NCBI GenBank assembly: GCA_023614405.1
Contig: CM042687.1
Span: 68,492,992 to 68,556,991, forward strand
Reading direction: 5' to 3'
DNA from: Avena insularis
Taxonomy: Eukaryota > Streptophyta > Magnoliopsida > Poales > Poaceae
DNA length: 64,000 bases
Shown in pieces: positions 33,240-44,729 of the stretch. How positions within the stretch are numbered: the first letter of the stretch is position 1; each line of letters begins with the position of its first letter. Both the position numbers and the translations under genes were made by a program. The notes beneath the pieces were generated by a model that saw only the letters and a program-made list of their open reading frames with translations, was not told the DNA's origin and did not search any database.

Positions 33240-36200
33240 TGTAGAGGGAGTGTCCCAACCTTTATTAACATAAGGTGGTGTCCCCTGTGTTTACAATGCT
33301 AGTCCCTGGATCAATAGCTAGCATCCACAGTTAAGATGTAATATCAAGAAACAAAGGTCATAATACAACTTTATAACCAGGAATAAGATAAATTATTACA
33401 TATTTACATAGCTCATTTGGCTATTACAATACATTGCAGCAGAATATCTATAAGCATGGGGTCCTTCATCTTCAAAGTGCCACAGGCAGACATGTTGGTT
33501 GTAGACTTTGTAATCCTAATCAACACACTTCACTAAATCAATCAAACCTGCAACATAACAAGTTACAGCCACAAGGGTCAATACATTTGAATTGTATTGG
33601 CAAGTGATACTATGGTAGTATGGTGGAGTCTATCATCTATATGCATTTGGCTAAGTGGAGTTGAGGCTTGCATTGCTCAAAATATATTTTTCCTTATCAT
33701 TTGAAAATACTAAGTTTTTGTTTTGACAAAATCTTTTCCAAGGAAACTCTCAATCAAAGATTTAAGATTTCAATATCCCTTGTTCAACCACAAGTTTTAA
33801 CTTAGAAATTTGAATGATGAGATTCTTGATTGCTTCCATGTCTTGATGCTCAAATTATCCTTTACCAGGGACATGGCTAAGTACTTAGATTTTACACTCT
33901 GCAGAGGTGGTGCACTTTCCCCACAAGACTTGGTTTCCCAAGACAAGATCTTTCAGAAGCCTTCCCTTAGACCAAAATGGACGCGTTCCAACCTATCAAA
34001 ATCTACCACCAACTATCCATATGGCTAAGTTCTTGCAACCTATATGATCCAGGCAGAGCCCATAATGCCAAGTGGCTGCACTTGAAGCTTCTCAACATTT
34101 GACATCTCAAATCTCTCTGTTCCTGGGTGGCCATCCACAAGTGAGATACACAAGGTAAACCATAGACATGGTCCTTGTGAACCACTCAACCAAAATCCAC
34201 CAAGCAATTACCATTCCACCCAGGTGATTCATTAACTTAGTTGTTTTATTAAACAAGACACAAGTCCTCAGACTTAGGAATTTTCCATAGTGTGAATATA
34301 TAGTCCACCCATGTTTTCTATTAGCTAGGCTAAGCTTGATAGTAGTAGGAATCTTAACTTAGGAATTTTCTACTAAGGTTCCATCTACTAGGTTTTCCTA
34401 TAGCAAGGTTTATACTTAGCAAAATAAAATCCATGCAAGTTTTACTTAGAGAAATCACTAATGCATAGTGAAAGTAATGGGACAAAAAGTATGAAGCATC
34501 ACTTGCCTTTTTGGTAGAGTATAGGTTCACTCCTTGTCCTTGCAACAATCACATTCATCAATACACTACAAATCAATCAAGCAAGGCACAAACTCAATCT
34601 ACAAATCCAGCAAAACATCACATAAAATCATAAAGTCTAGGAAATGCATGCAAGCATCACAAGCTTTGTTTTATTTGAAAAAGTGGTTCCTAATGGGTCA
34701 TAAACATTTGAAAACACCTAATGGTAATTTTGTAAAGTGGCAAAGTCATTTGCAAAAGGTTTCACTTTATAAACCATTTTCAAAACAAAGTATCATTTTA
34801 TGTGGTGTAGAAATATTTTTACTAAGGCATTAATCTATAGGGCTCACAAAATATGTTTTCAAACCACAAAACTTGGTGTTTGGGGTCAGAGAGTTTAAAA
34901 CAAAACATTTTCCAAAGGTTTTCTTCCAAAACCATTTTTAATAAATAAACCACATTTCTATTTGACTAGAAATGGTTTTAAATCAAAGAATCATTATTTT
35001 GTTTCACCAAATTCATTTTTGAATCCACAAAGTGTTTCCTAATGTTAGTAGGTTCAAATCACACCATTTGCCAAATATTTTATCCCCAAAATCATTTTTG
35101 AACAATTTTTACATCCTTAACAAGCATACAAATGTTTCTGCAAAAATAATCATTTTACCATAGGCTTTTTACTAAACAAAAGGCATGGTTGGCTAGGGCT
35201 TTCTCCACTGATTCCATTGATATAAAGTTTGCAAAATTTGGACGTGTGGTTTAAAAGTTACAAGGGTTTCAAAATGGCATCTAAATCTGATTTCAAATTC
35301 TATTTTAAATAAATGCGGTGCCGTCCTATTCCCCATTACCGGTGCAACCGCTTAGCTCGGATCGGCTATTCTAGCGCGTTGGATCAAGTTGAATCATGCG
35401 GCTCAGAAGTGCGTACCCATTAAACACTTTCTATCCTATTCGTCAGATCCAAATCCAACGGCCCTAACTACTCTGACTAATAATCAGCGGCGCTGGCGGC
35501 GGCGCTCTGGCGGCAGCGCTCAGGCGAGGTCGTCGCCGGTGATACTGGACGCAAGGGAGAGAAGGAGAAGGCTCACCGTGATCGCAATGTTGTGGGGAAG
35601 CTCAAGGTGGTGCTGTCTTGTCGAGGGGCGCACTGGAGCGGGCTTGATTGCTCGCCGGAGTGGGGCTGCGCCTCGGGCGGTTCTGGAGGTCGTCGAGGGC
35701 GAGGATGGGAGGCACCCTAGGACGAAAGGGAGATACCGTTAGGTTCGCAAGAGCATGGCGATCATCATCGTGTCCACGGGGAAGAGAGGGGAGGGCTGGT
35801 TTACCTGGGAGACATCGCCAGCGATTGGAAGCAGACGCGAGCTGGCTTTCGGGAAGACGTTAAGCTTTCGAGGGGCGTCTGGCAGCGAGCTGCGGCTGCA
35901 GAAAGGTCCGCCAGGGCTTGGGGTGTATGCGAGTGTGGTCAAGGAGACGAGGGGTGGCAAGACACGGCCAGAATCGTGGAAAAAGCTCATCGGTGGTAGT
36001 GAGGTTCGGAGAAGAATCAGGACGGCCTGGGGGCATGCTAATGCGTGTGACAGAGGGGAAATGGAGAGGAGAGGTACGCGTTTAAGCTTGCGTGATCAAA
36101 GCGAGTAAATGTGGCCGCGTTAAGGCGAATTGAAGCCACGGAATCACTGCCTGAAATGGGGAAGAACTGGTCGCTGCGGGCGAGGACGATGAACAGGAGG

Positions 36201-37307
36201 GGGTGGGGTCGGCTGATCAGCGAGAGAGGAAGTGAGGGGAATGGGTCCACCTGTCAATTGCTCCGCGGGTGTGAGTTCGAGTGAGAAAACGTTTCGGCAG
36301 AGGGGGAGGGGAAAATGGGCTGCTGGGCTGGGATGGGCTTTAGCTAGGCTAGGTCGTTTTGCTCTATTTTTTTCTGTCTGAAACCTTTTTCTTTTTCCAA
36401 ATCAATTTCTGTTTTGAATTTCAATCAACTATTCAAACATTCAAACAATTCAAACAATCACTAAACTTTGTATTGTGTTAGTTCTGTTTTAACCACACAA
36501 AACTAAAGTCCAATAATAAAATAATATTTTTATTTTAGAGTCCATTTATAATTAAATAAAATGGACACTAGTTAATAAATCAAATGGGTTTTTATTTATT
36601 TTAAAACTCCATTTGAAATCTAAATATTTTCAAAACCAAATCAGTAGGTTTTATTTGAAATTAGAAGATACCTGGAAAACTTGTTCAAAACAAAATAACA
36701 TTTTTACTTTAGGGTCCATTAATAATTAAATAAAATGGGCCTTAGTTATTAAATCAAATAGGATTTGTTTTATTAAAAACTTTATTTTGAAATCTAAAAT
36801 AAAACCAAAACTCTTCAGTAAGTTTTATTTGAGAATATAAAATACTTGTAAAACTTATTTTAAAATAAATAAATAAGTTTTAGTGTTTATTTAAAATGGG
36901 AAAAAGCCTTTACTTAAATAAAATTGGATATTAAATCCTTATTATTTTATTTAAATAAACCTTTATTCTTTTTAATCAAAACAAAATGTTTTATTTCCAA
37001 AAGTTTGGCCAAGGTTTAATTTGGCTTTGTAAAACAACCTTTATTTAAAAAAATCCACCTTTTCTTTTGAAAACCAAATCCTTTTATTAAAAGATCCAAA
37101 ATAGTAATTTCAAATATTTTTAGCTTTATTGTTTATTTAACTTTTTAAATCCCTTTAGGATTTTTTTATTGGATCCAAGATCAAAATAGGTTTGAAATTT
37201 TTCCAATTGGATTCAAAAAGTTTCTTCTTACCCTAAAAATCAACAAAGTTTTATTTTATTCATTTATTTTTCACATTACAAGATTTGGAAAATCTTGGGA
37301 TGTGACA
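33240..37307 (-). repeat. 3' LTR of element F (left copy, 4068 bp)
   Basis: Plus-strand ends TGTAGAGGG...GATGTGACA. Minus-strand layout: AT-rich first 900 bases with about 175 bp tandem repeats, a GC-rich block (36370-35310), then a mixed part shared with element D's LTR. Confidence 0.95.
36509..36900. repeat. AT-rich tandem repeat of about 175 bp in element F LTR
   Basis: The block starting near 36515 (AGAGTCCATTT at 36537, then AAATAAAATGGACAC) is repeated from about 36693 (AGGGTCCATTAAT at 36711, then AAATAAAATGGGCC), with a degenerate third start near 36885. The right LTR has the same pair from about 42143. Copies differ by scattered substitutions. Confidence 0.65.
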
Positions 37308-37325
37308 GGCTACCACCCTTAAAAT
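37308..37325 (-). other. Polypurine tract of element F
   Basis: The minus strand reads TTTTAAGGGTGGTAGCC directly before the LTR start TGTCACATCCC. This is the same arrangement as AAGGGGGTTAG of element D. Confidence 0.75.
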
Positions 37326-37417
37326 AAATCTCGTCCCGAGATTTGGGGAGGCTAGGGGTTACAAATGGGCTCAAAGGCAACTAGGGTACTACCACCCTTA
37401 AAAAATTTCAAACTAAA

Positions 37418-38185
37418 TTACATCTTGGCTTGCTTGGGATCCTGGGGAAACTTCTCTAGGCAAACATATGCATAGTGTCCTTTGTTTTCGCACTTGAAAC
37501 ACGTGACAAGGCTGGGATCCTTTATAGGTTGGTTTATCTTGGGCTTCCTATTTCCTGGACAGAAGTTTACATAGTGGCCTAGTTCCTTGCATTTGAAACA
37601 CATCACTTGGCTGATATCTTTCTTTTCCTTTGGTATCATTGCCTCTTGGTTGTTTCTTTGATTCTTCTTATTTTCTAGGCATTCATTAGCATAGTGTCCC
37701 ATCTCTTTGCAATTGTAACATTGCACTTGAGTAATATCCTCCTTGTTAGGGTTGGGGCATTTCTTCTTCTTCTTGGGTCTCTCCAAAGCTAGGAGTTCTT
37801 CTAGTTAATGTTCCTCATGGGTGGAAAATCTTTCTCTCTTCTGGGGGCATTGATCTTCATGTTCCTTGGATGCATGAACCTTGTCTCTAAAAATATTGCT
37901 AGCTTGGTTTCCTTCTAGATTAGCATCTTTGTCATCCTTGTTGTCATTAGCTCTTTGGGAAAAGTTTTCTCCCATGTTGATCATTTGAGTAACCAATCCT
38001 TGCAACAATTGGGATTGAAGTTTCAAAATCCTTTGTATGGCTGGGTCTAGTCCATTGTTGTTGGCTAATAGCTGAGTTGTCTCTTGGCTCAACTGTTTTT
38101 GGGTTGCTATAAGTTCTCTCATGTTGTCCTCTTGGTTGGTGTTGGTGTCATCAACCTTGATGTTGGAGTCTCTTTGAGAAGTCAT
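37418..38185 (-). CDS. gag: Element F Gag-like protein with three CCHC zinc knuckles, one in-frame stop
   Basis: A single minus-strand frame of 255 codons from ATG 38185 to a stop at 37418-37420, broken once by TAA at 37805-37807. The N-terminal half has a coiled-coil-like segment (MRELIATQKQLSQETTQLLA, LKLQSQLLQGLVTQM) and an acidic, charged stretch. After a lysine run come three knuckles with C-x2-C-x4-H-x4-C spacing: CYNCKEMGHYANEC, CFKCKELGHYVNFC and CFKCENKGHYAYVC, about 37 and 32 residues apart. A capsid core is missing. Knuckles bind RNA, so the product could coat or select the element RNA while a partner supplies the rest. The TAA may be a mutation or a read-through site; its neighbours are undamaged. 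Confidence 0.75.
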
Positions 38186-38853
38186 CTGTTTAGATTGGTT
38201 TTGGGATTAGAATAGGCAAAATATTTCTAAGGGAATAATTCCAATCACACACATCACAATTCACACAAGAAATGTGCAAGCAATCACAAACAAACATTCC
38301 ACTCAACAACAAGTTTCAAGTATATTTTTAGGCAAACAAAAATATTTTTGTTACACTACCTAAGTTGGTGTGTTTGACTTAACTAAAATATGGTGGTCTA
38401 TCTATAGGGTTTACTTGTGATCCTTCCTTCCTTCTTGGTTGATTCTTCTTGCATGAGATCATGGTTTCCTTAGGAAAAATCCTTGGTCACAAGTGAATTG
38501 AACTCCTTCTAATTTTGCATTTCCTTAGTCTCCATATCTTGAGCAAGATTTCCTTGTCTCACTTGTCCTTAGTGACAACCATGGTTGAAGTCCTTGGTGA
38601 ATATGCTGAAGATGTTGAAGTCATTAGAGTTGAAGAAGTTGAAGTAGTCCTTTGCACATGGTGAAGTCTTGGGCCATGGGGTAGGTTTTTCCATCAAGTT
38701 TGAAATAGATGAGAGGTAGTGCCAAAAACCAAAATGGTTGAGGAAAGAGTTTACAAGATTGTTCTGTAAATAAGTTTTGGAACAAATACAACTCCTATTT
38801 TTCTAAGGGTTTTTGTCCAATCCTAGGTTTACAAATCCTACAGGCAACACAAT
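38186..38853 (-). other. 5' leader of element F
   Basis: About 670 noncoding bases between primer site and Gag-like ORF, rich in short GAAG and TTG phrases on the plus strand (38580-38660). No other coding sequence is seen. Confidence 0.6.
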
Positions 38854-38865
38854 GCTCTGATACCA
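38854..38865 (-). other. Primer-binding site, initiator tRNA-Met type (element F)
   Basis: The minus strand reads TGGTATCAGAGC, a perfect match to the usual site, two bases from the LTR end at 38868. Confidence 0.92.
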
Positions 38866-38867
38866 TC

Positions 38868-41800
38868 TGTAGAGGGAGTGTCCCAACCTTTATTAACATA
38901 AGGTGGTGTCCCCTGTGTTTACAATGCTAGTCCCTGGATCAATAGCTAGCATCCACAGTTAAGATGTAATATCAAGAAACAAAGGTCATAATACAACTTT
39001 ATAACCAGGAATAAGATAAATTATTACATATTTACATAGCTCATTTGGCTATTACAATACATTGCAGCAGAATATCTATAAGCATGGGGTCCTTCATCTT
39101 CAAAGTGCCACAGGCAGACATGTTGGTTGTAGACTTTGTAATCCTAGTCAACACACTTCACTAAATCAATCAAATCTGCAACATAACAAGTTACAGCCAC
39201 AAGGGTTAATACATTTGAATTGTATTGGCAAGTGATACTATGGTAGTATGGTGTAGTCTATCATCTATATGCATTTGGCTAAGTGGAGTTGAGGCTTGCA
39301 TTGCTCAAAATATAATTTTCCTTATCATTTGAAAATACTAAGTTTTTGTTTTGACAAAATCTTTTCCAAGGCAACTCTCAATCAAAGATTGAAGATTTCA
39401 ATATCCCTTGTTCAACCACAAGTTTTTAACTTAGAAATTTGAATGATGAGATTCTTGATTGCTTCCATGTCTTGATGCTCAAATTGTCCTTTACCAGGGA
39501 CATGGCTAAGTACTTAGATTTTACACTCTGCAGAGGTGGTGCACTTTCCCCACAAGACTTGGTTTCCCAAGACAAGATCTTTCAGAAGCCTTCCCTTAGA
39601 CCAAAATGGACGCGTTCCAACCTATCAAAATCTACCACCAACTGTCCATATGGCTAAGTTCTTGCAACCTATATGATCCAGGCAGAGCCCATAATGCCAA
39701 GTGGCTGCACTTGAAGCTTCTCAACATTTGACATCTCAAATCTCTTTGTTCCTGGGTGGCCATCCACAAGTGAGATACACAAGGTAAACCATAGACATGG
39801 GCCTTGTGAACCACTCAACCAAAATCCACCAAGCAATTACCATTCCACCCAGGTGATTCATTAACTTAGTTGTTTTATTAAACAAAACACAAGTCCTCAA
39901 ACTTAGGAATTTTCCATAGTGTGAATATATAGTCCACCCATGTTTTCTATTAGCTAGGCTAAGCTTGATAGTAGTAGGAATCTTAACTTAGGAATTTTCT
40001 ACTAAGGTTCCATCTACTAGGTTTTCCTATAGCAAGGTTTATACTTAGCAAAATAAAATCCATGCAAGTTTTACTTAGAGAAATCACTAATGCATAGTGA
40101 AAGTAATGGGACAAAAAGTATGAAGCATCACTTGCCTTTTTGGTAGAGTATAGGTTCACTCCTTGTCCTTGCAACAATCACATTCATCAAGTCACTACAA
40201 ATCAATCAAGCAAGGCACAAACTCAATCTACAAATCAAGCAAAACATCACATAAAATCATAAAGTCTAGGAAATGCATGCAAGCATGCCAAGCTTTGTTT
40301 TATTTGAAAAAGTGGTTCCTAATGGGTCATAAACATTTGAAAACACCTAATGGTCATTTTGTAAAGTGGCAAAGTCATTTGCAAAAGGTTTCACTTTATA
40401 AACCATTTTCAAAACAAAGTATCATTTTATGTGGTGTAGAAATATTTTTACTAAGGCATTAATCTATAGGGCTCACAAAATATGTTTTCAAACCACAAAA
40501 CTTGGTGTTTGGGGTCAGAGAGTTTAAAACAAAACATTTTCCAAAGGTTTTCTTCCAAAACCATTTTTAATAAATAAACCACATTTCTATTTGACTAGAA
40601 ATGGTTTGAAATCAAAGAATCATTATTTTGTTTCACCAAATTCATTTTTGAATCCACAAAGTGTTTCCTAATGTTAGTAGGTTCAAATCACACCATTTGC
40701 CAAATATTTTATCCCCAAAATCATTTTTGAACAATTTTTACATCCTTAACAAGCATACAAATGTTTCTGCAAAAATAATCATTTTACCAGAGGCTTTTTA
40801 CTAAACAAAAGGTATGGTTGGCTAGGGCTTGCTCCACTGATTCCATTGATATAAAGTTTGCAAAATTTGGACGTGTGGTTTAAAAGTTACAAGGGTTTCA
40901 AAATGGCATCTAAATCTGATTTCAAATTCTATTTTAAATCGTCTGGTGCCACGCGTCCTATTCCCATTCGTCGGTACCGCTTCGCTCGGATCGGCTATTC
41001 TAGCGCGTTGGATCAAGTTGAATCATGCGGCTCAGAAGTGTGCGTACCCATTCGCTTACTTTCTATCCTATTCGTCAGATCCAAATCCAACGGCCCTAAC
41101 TACTCTGACTAATAATCAGCGGCGCTGGCGGCGGCGCTCTGGCGGCAGCGCTCAGGCGAGGTCGTCGCCGGTGATACTGGACGCAAGGGAGAGAAGGAGA
41201 AGGCTCACCGTGATCGCAATGTTGTGGGGAAGCTCAAGGTGGTGCCGTCTTGTCGAGGGGCGCACTGGAGCGGGCTTGATTGCTCGCCGGAGTGGGGCTG
41301 CGCCTCGGGCGGTTCTGGAGGTCGTCGAGGGCGAGGATGGGAGGCACCCTAGGACGAAAGGGAGATACCGTTAGGTTCGCAAGAGCATGGCGATCATCAT
41401 CGTGTCCACGGGAAGAGAGGGGGGTCTGGTTTACAGGAGGCGTCGCAGTTGGAGCAGACGGCGGCGCTGGCTCGGGGAAGACGTTGCCGACGCTCAGGGA
41501 CGCGCGCGAGCGAGCTGCGGCTGCAGAAAGGTCCGCCAGGGCTTGGGGTGTATGCGAGTGTGGTCAAGGAGACGAGGGGTGGCAAGACACGGCCGGAATC
41601 ATGGAAAAAGCTCGTCGGTGGCAGTGAGGTTCGGAGAAGAATCAGGACGGCCTGGGGGCATGCTAATGCGTGGTGACAGAGGGGAAATGGAGAGGAGAGG
41701 TACGCGTTTAAGCTTGCGTGATCAAAGCGAGTAAATGTGGCCGCGTTAAGGCGAATTGAAGCCGCGGAATCACTGCCTGAAACGGGGAAGAACTGGTCGC

Positions 41801-42933
41801 TGCGGGCGAGGACGATGAACAGGAGGGGGTGGGGTCGGCTGATCAGCAAGAGAGGAAGTGAGGGGAATGGGTCCACCTGTCAATTGCTCTGCGGGTGTGA
41901 GTTCGAGTGAGAAAACGTTTCGGCAGAGGGGGAGGGGAAAATGGGCTGCTGGGCTGGGATGGGCTTTAGCTGGGCTGGGTTGTTTTGCTCTATTTTTTTT
42001 CTGTCTGAAACCTTTTTCTTTTTCCAAATCAATTTCTGTTTTGAATTTCAATCAACTATTCAAACATTCAAACAATTCAAACAATCACTAAACTTTGTAT
42101 TGTGTTAGTTCTGTTTTAACCACACAAAACTAAAGTCCAATAATAAAATAATATTTTTATTTTAGAGTCTATTTATAATTAAATAAAATGGACACTAGTT
42201 AATAAATCAAATGGGTTTTTATTTATTTTAAAACTCCATTTGAAATCTAAATATTTTCAAAACCAAATCAGTAGGTTTTATTTGAAATTAGAAGATACTT
42301 GGAAAACTTGTTCAAAACAAAATAACATTTTTACTTTAGGGTCCATTAATAATTAAATAAAATGGGCCTTAGTTATTAAATCAAATAGGATTTGTTTTAT
42401 TAAAAACTTTATTTTGAAATCTAAAATAAAACCAAAACTCTTCAGTAAGTTTTGTTTGAGAATATAAAATACTTGTAAAACTTATTTTAAAATAAATAAA
42501 TAAGTTTTAGTGTTTATTTAAAATGGAAAAAGCCTTTACCTAAATAAAATTGGATATTAAATCCTTATTATTTTATTTAAATAAACCTTTATTCTTTTTA
42601 ATCAAAACAAAATGTTTTATTTCCAAAAGTTTGGCCAAGGTTTAATTTGGCTTTGTAAAACAACCTTTATTTAAAAAAATCCACCTTTTCTTTTGAAAAC
42701 CAAATCCTTTTATTAAAAGATCCAAAATAGTAATTTCAAATATTTTTAGCTTTATTGTTTATTTAACTTTTTAAATCCCTTTAGGATTTTTTTATTGGAT
42801 CCAAGATCAAAATAGGTTTGAAAGTTTTCCAATTGGATTCAAAAAGTTTCTTCTTACCCTGAAAATCAACAAAGTTTTATTTTATTCATTTATTTTTCAC
42901 ATTACAAGATTTGGAAAATCTTGGGATGTGACA
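38868..42933 (-). repeat. 5' LTR of element F (right copy, 4066 bp)
   Basis: Same ends as the left copy, followed by TGAAC. It differs strongly from the left copy only near 40939-40985 and 41410-41512, both in the GC-rich block. Confidence 0.95.
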
Positions 42934-42938
42934 TGAAC

Positions 42939-43900
42939 CTTCTATAAAAGCCTACATGACCAAGAAAACTTCTTATACCTTTTATGTCCCTTGGTTGTGG
43001 CATTCTTTCTATCGCTTCAAGTTTAGCCCTATCTACTTCAATAGCCTTACATGATACTTTGTGTCCAAGGACTATGCCTTCTTTGACCATAAAATGGCAC
43101 TTCTCCCAGTTCAAGCCAAGATTAGTTCCTTCATAACGCTGCAAGATTCTTTTGAGATTATCCAAGCAACTAGTAAACAAAGTTCCATAGACAGAAAAAT
43201 CATCCATAAATACTTCCATTATCAGTTCTATAAAATTTGCAAATATAGCAGTCATGCATCTTTGAAAAGTAGCTGGAGCATTACAGAAACCAAAAGGCAT
43301 ACATCGATAAGCATGTAATCCATAAGGACTAATAAAAGTTGTTTTAAGTTGGTCATTAGGATGAACAGCTATTTGGGAAAAACCAGAATATCCGTCCAAG
43401 TAACAAAAATGAGTGTGGTTTGCTAACCTCTCCAAAGTTTGATCTATGAACAGTAAAGGATAGTGATCTTTCCTTGTTTCCTTATTCAATTTCCTAAAAC
43501 CTATGCACATCCTATGTCCAACAATATTTCTAGTAGGTATCAATTCATTGTTTTCATTTGGAACAACAGTAAAGCCGCCTTTCTTAGGAACACAATGAAC
43601 AAGACTTACCCATTCACTTTATTTTACAGGATAAATTATACCTACATCAAGTAGGCGTACTATTTCTTTTCTTACCACTTCCTTCATTTTAAACTTTAGT
43701 ATTCTATTAAATTCCGCAACTGGTTTAGCACCTTCCTCCATGAATATTCGATGGGAGGCTATCATGGGACTTATACCCTTCAAATCATCCATTGAGTACT
43801 CAAAGGCCTTGTAGTGCCCTAAAAGTTTAGCACTAATAATAACATGGAATTTATTAGTATCATATAAGAATCTATACTTAATATTATCTGGTAGAGTTTT
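42939..43900 (-). pseudogene. pol: Element E reverse transcriptase, 5' portion
   Basis: Minus strand: SMDDLKGISPMIASHRIFME, VVRKEIVRLLDVGIIYP, a stop near 43622, [20 protein letters not shown], then the palm (GHRMCIGFRKLNKETRKDHY, FCYLDGYSGFSQIAV, PFGFCNAPATFQRCM) and the catalytic EVFMDDFSVYG near 43200. It ends at the thumb LGHVGFYRRF, where element F is inserted. CIGFRKLNKE has Gly where Asp is usual (CIDFRK), consistent with decay. Confidence 0.9.
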
Positions 43901-44700
43901 TAATTCTGGGGTGTTAATTCTTCATCCCCTCTCTTTTCTGGTTCTTCAAAAGCTTCATCAGTTGGAAGTTCTTCTATGGGAAATGAATAAAATTCACATT
44001 CTAATTCTTCTAGAGTTTTATCCTCCATAATTATTTCTTCACAATTTGGGTCTTCATTTATATCTTCATCTTGATTATTTAAGAAAAGAGCTGCCATCTC
44101 CTCGATAGTCTTCTCTTTCTCTTCTTCTTGTATATATAGAGGTTTGTCTTTAAATTTGGAAAAGTGGAATTCTTTTTCCGCTTTCCCAAGCTTAAGGGAT
44201 ACAACCTCCTTTTTGAAGTCGACTGTGGCACCTATATCACTCAAAACATTTCTTCCAAATATGATTGGGCAAAGAGTGTCAATTGGCATATCAACAACTA
44301 CAAAATCAATAGGGAAATTTTTATTGCCAATTGTGACAGTTGCATCTTCAACTACTCCCATTGGAATTCTAAGATTTTTATTGGCTAACATGATTGTCAT
44401 ATCAGTATTTTCTATTGTAGCCGGTGCTATTTCTTCTTTTATTTATAAATAAAAGTCAAAGGATATAACATTAACTTCGGTGCCAAGATCACATAAACCA
44501 TAATGCGAGGTTTCTTTAAATATGCAGGGAAGAATAGGCTTACCCACATCTTTTACCTTAACTTTACCTTCAACCAATATGGAAGTCTCTTCATCAGGTT
44601 CAACTATGTTACAATGTGCATACAGAGCCATGATTGCTTCCTTGGTTACCTCTTCATCTTTGGTTTCCTCTAGATGTTCTTCAATTATTGGCACACTTTC
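43901..44700 (-). pseudogene. pol: Element E protease and acidic linker
   Basis: Minus strand: HYGLCDLGTEVNVISFDFYL near 44510-44450 is the aspartic protease site, with D-L-G in place of the usual D-T/S/L-G form. After a stop near 44440 the rest follows from 44400: MTIMLANKNLRIPMGVVEDA, DFVVVDMPIDTLCPIIFGRN and LSDIGATVDFKKEVVSL. A Glu-rich tail (EDINEDPNCEEIIMEDKTLE) links to RT. Confidence 0.8.
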
Positions 44701-44729
44701 CTCTTCTTTCTCCTCCTGTACTGTCTTGA

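Larger units (their letters stand above)
33240..42933 (-). mobile_element. Element F: complete LTR retrotransposon with giant LTRs and nucleocapsid-only coding
   Basis: Two LTRs of 4068 and 4066 bases enclose only 1560 bases. TGAAC lies at 33235-33239 and 42934-42938, inside element E's RT, so the insertion is intact. On the minus strand the order is 5' LTR (38868-42933), initiator-tRNA-Met primer site, Gag-like ORF with three zinc knuckles, polypurine tract, 3' LTR (33240-37307). No protease, RT, RNase H or integrase sequence is present. The LTRs are close to identical except for two clusters, pointing to a recent insertion. It resembles LARD-type non-autonomous elements. Element D, which shares half of the LTR and encodes a chromovirus integrase, may represent the autonomous partner family. 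Confidence 0.95.

Noticed and set aside
35389..36108. Overlapping frames in the GC-rich block of F's LTR, present in both copies
   Set aside because: They change frame and length between the two LTR copies and show no motif.
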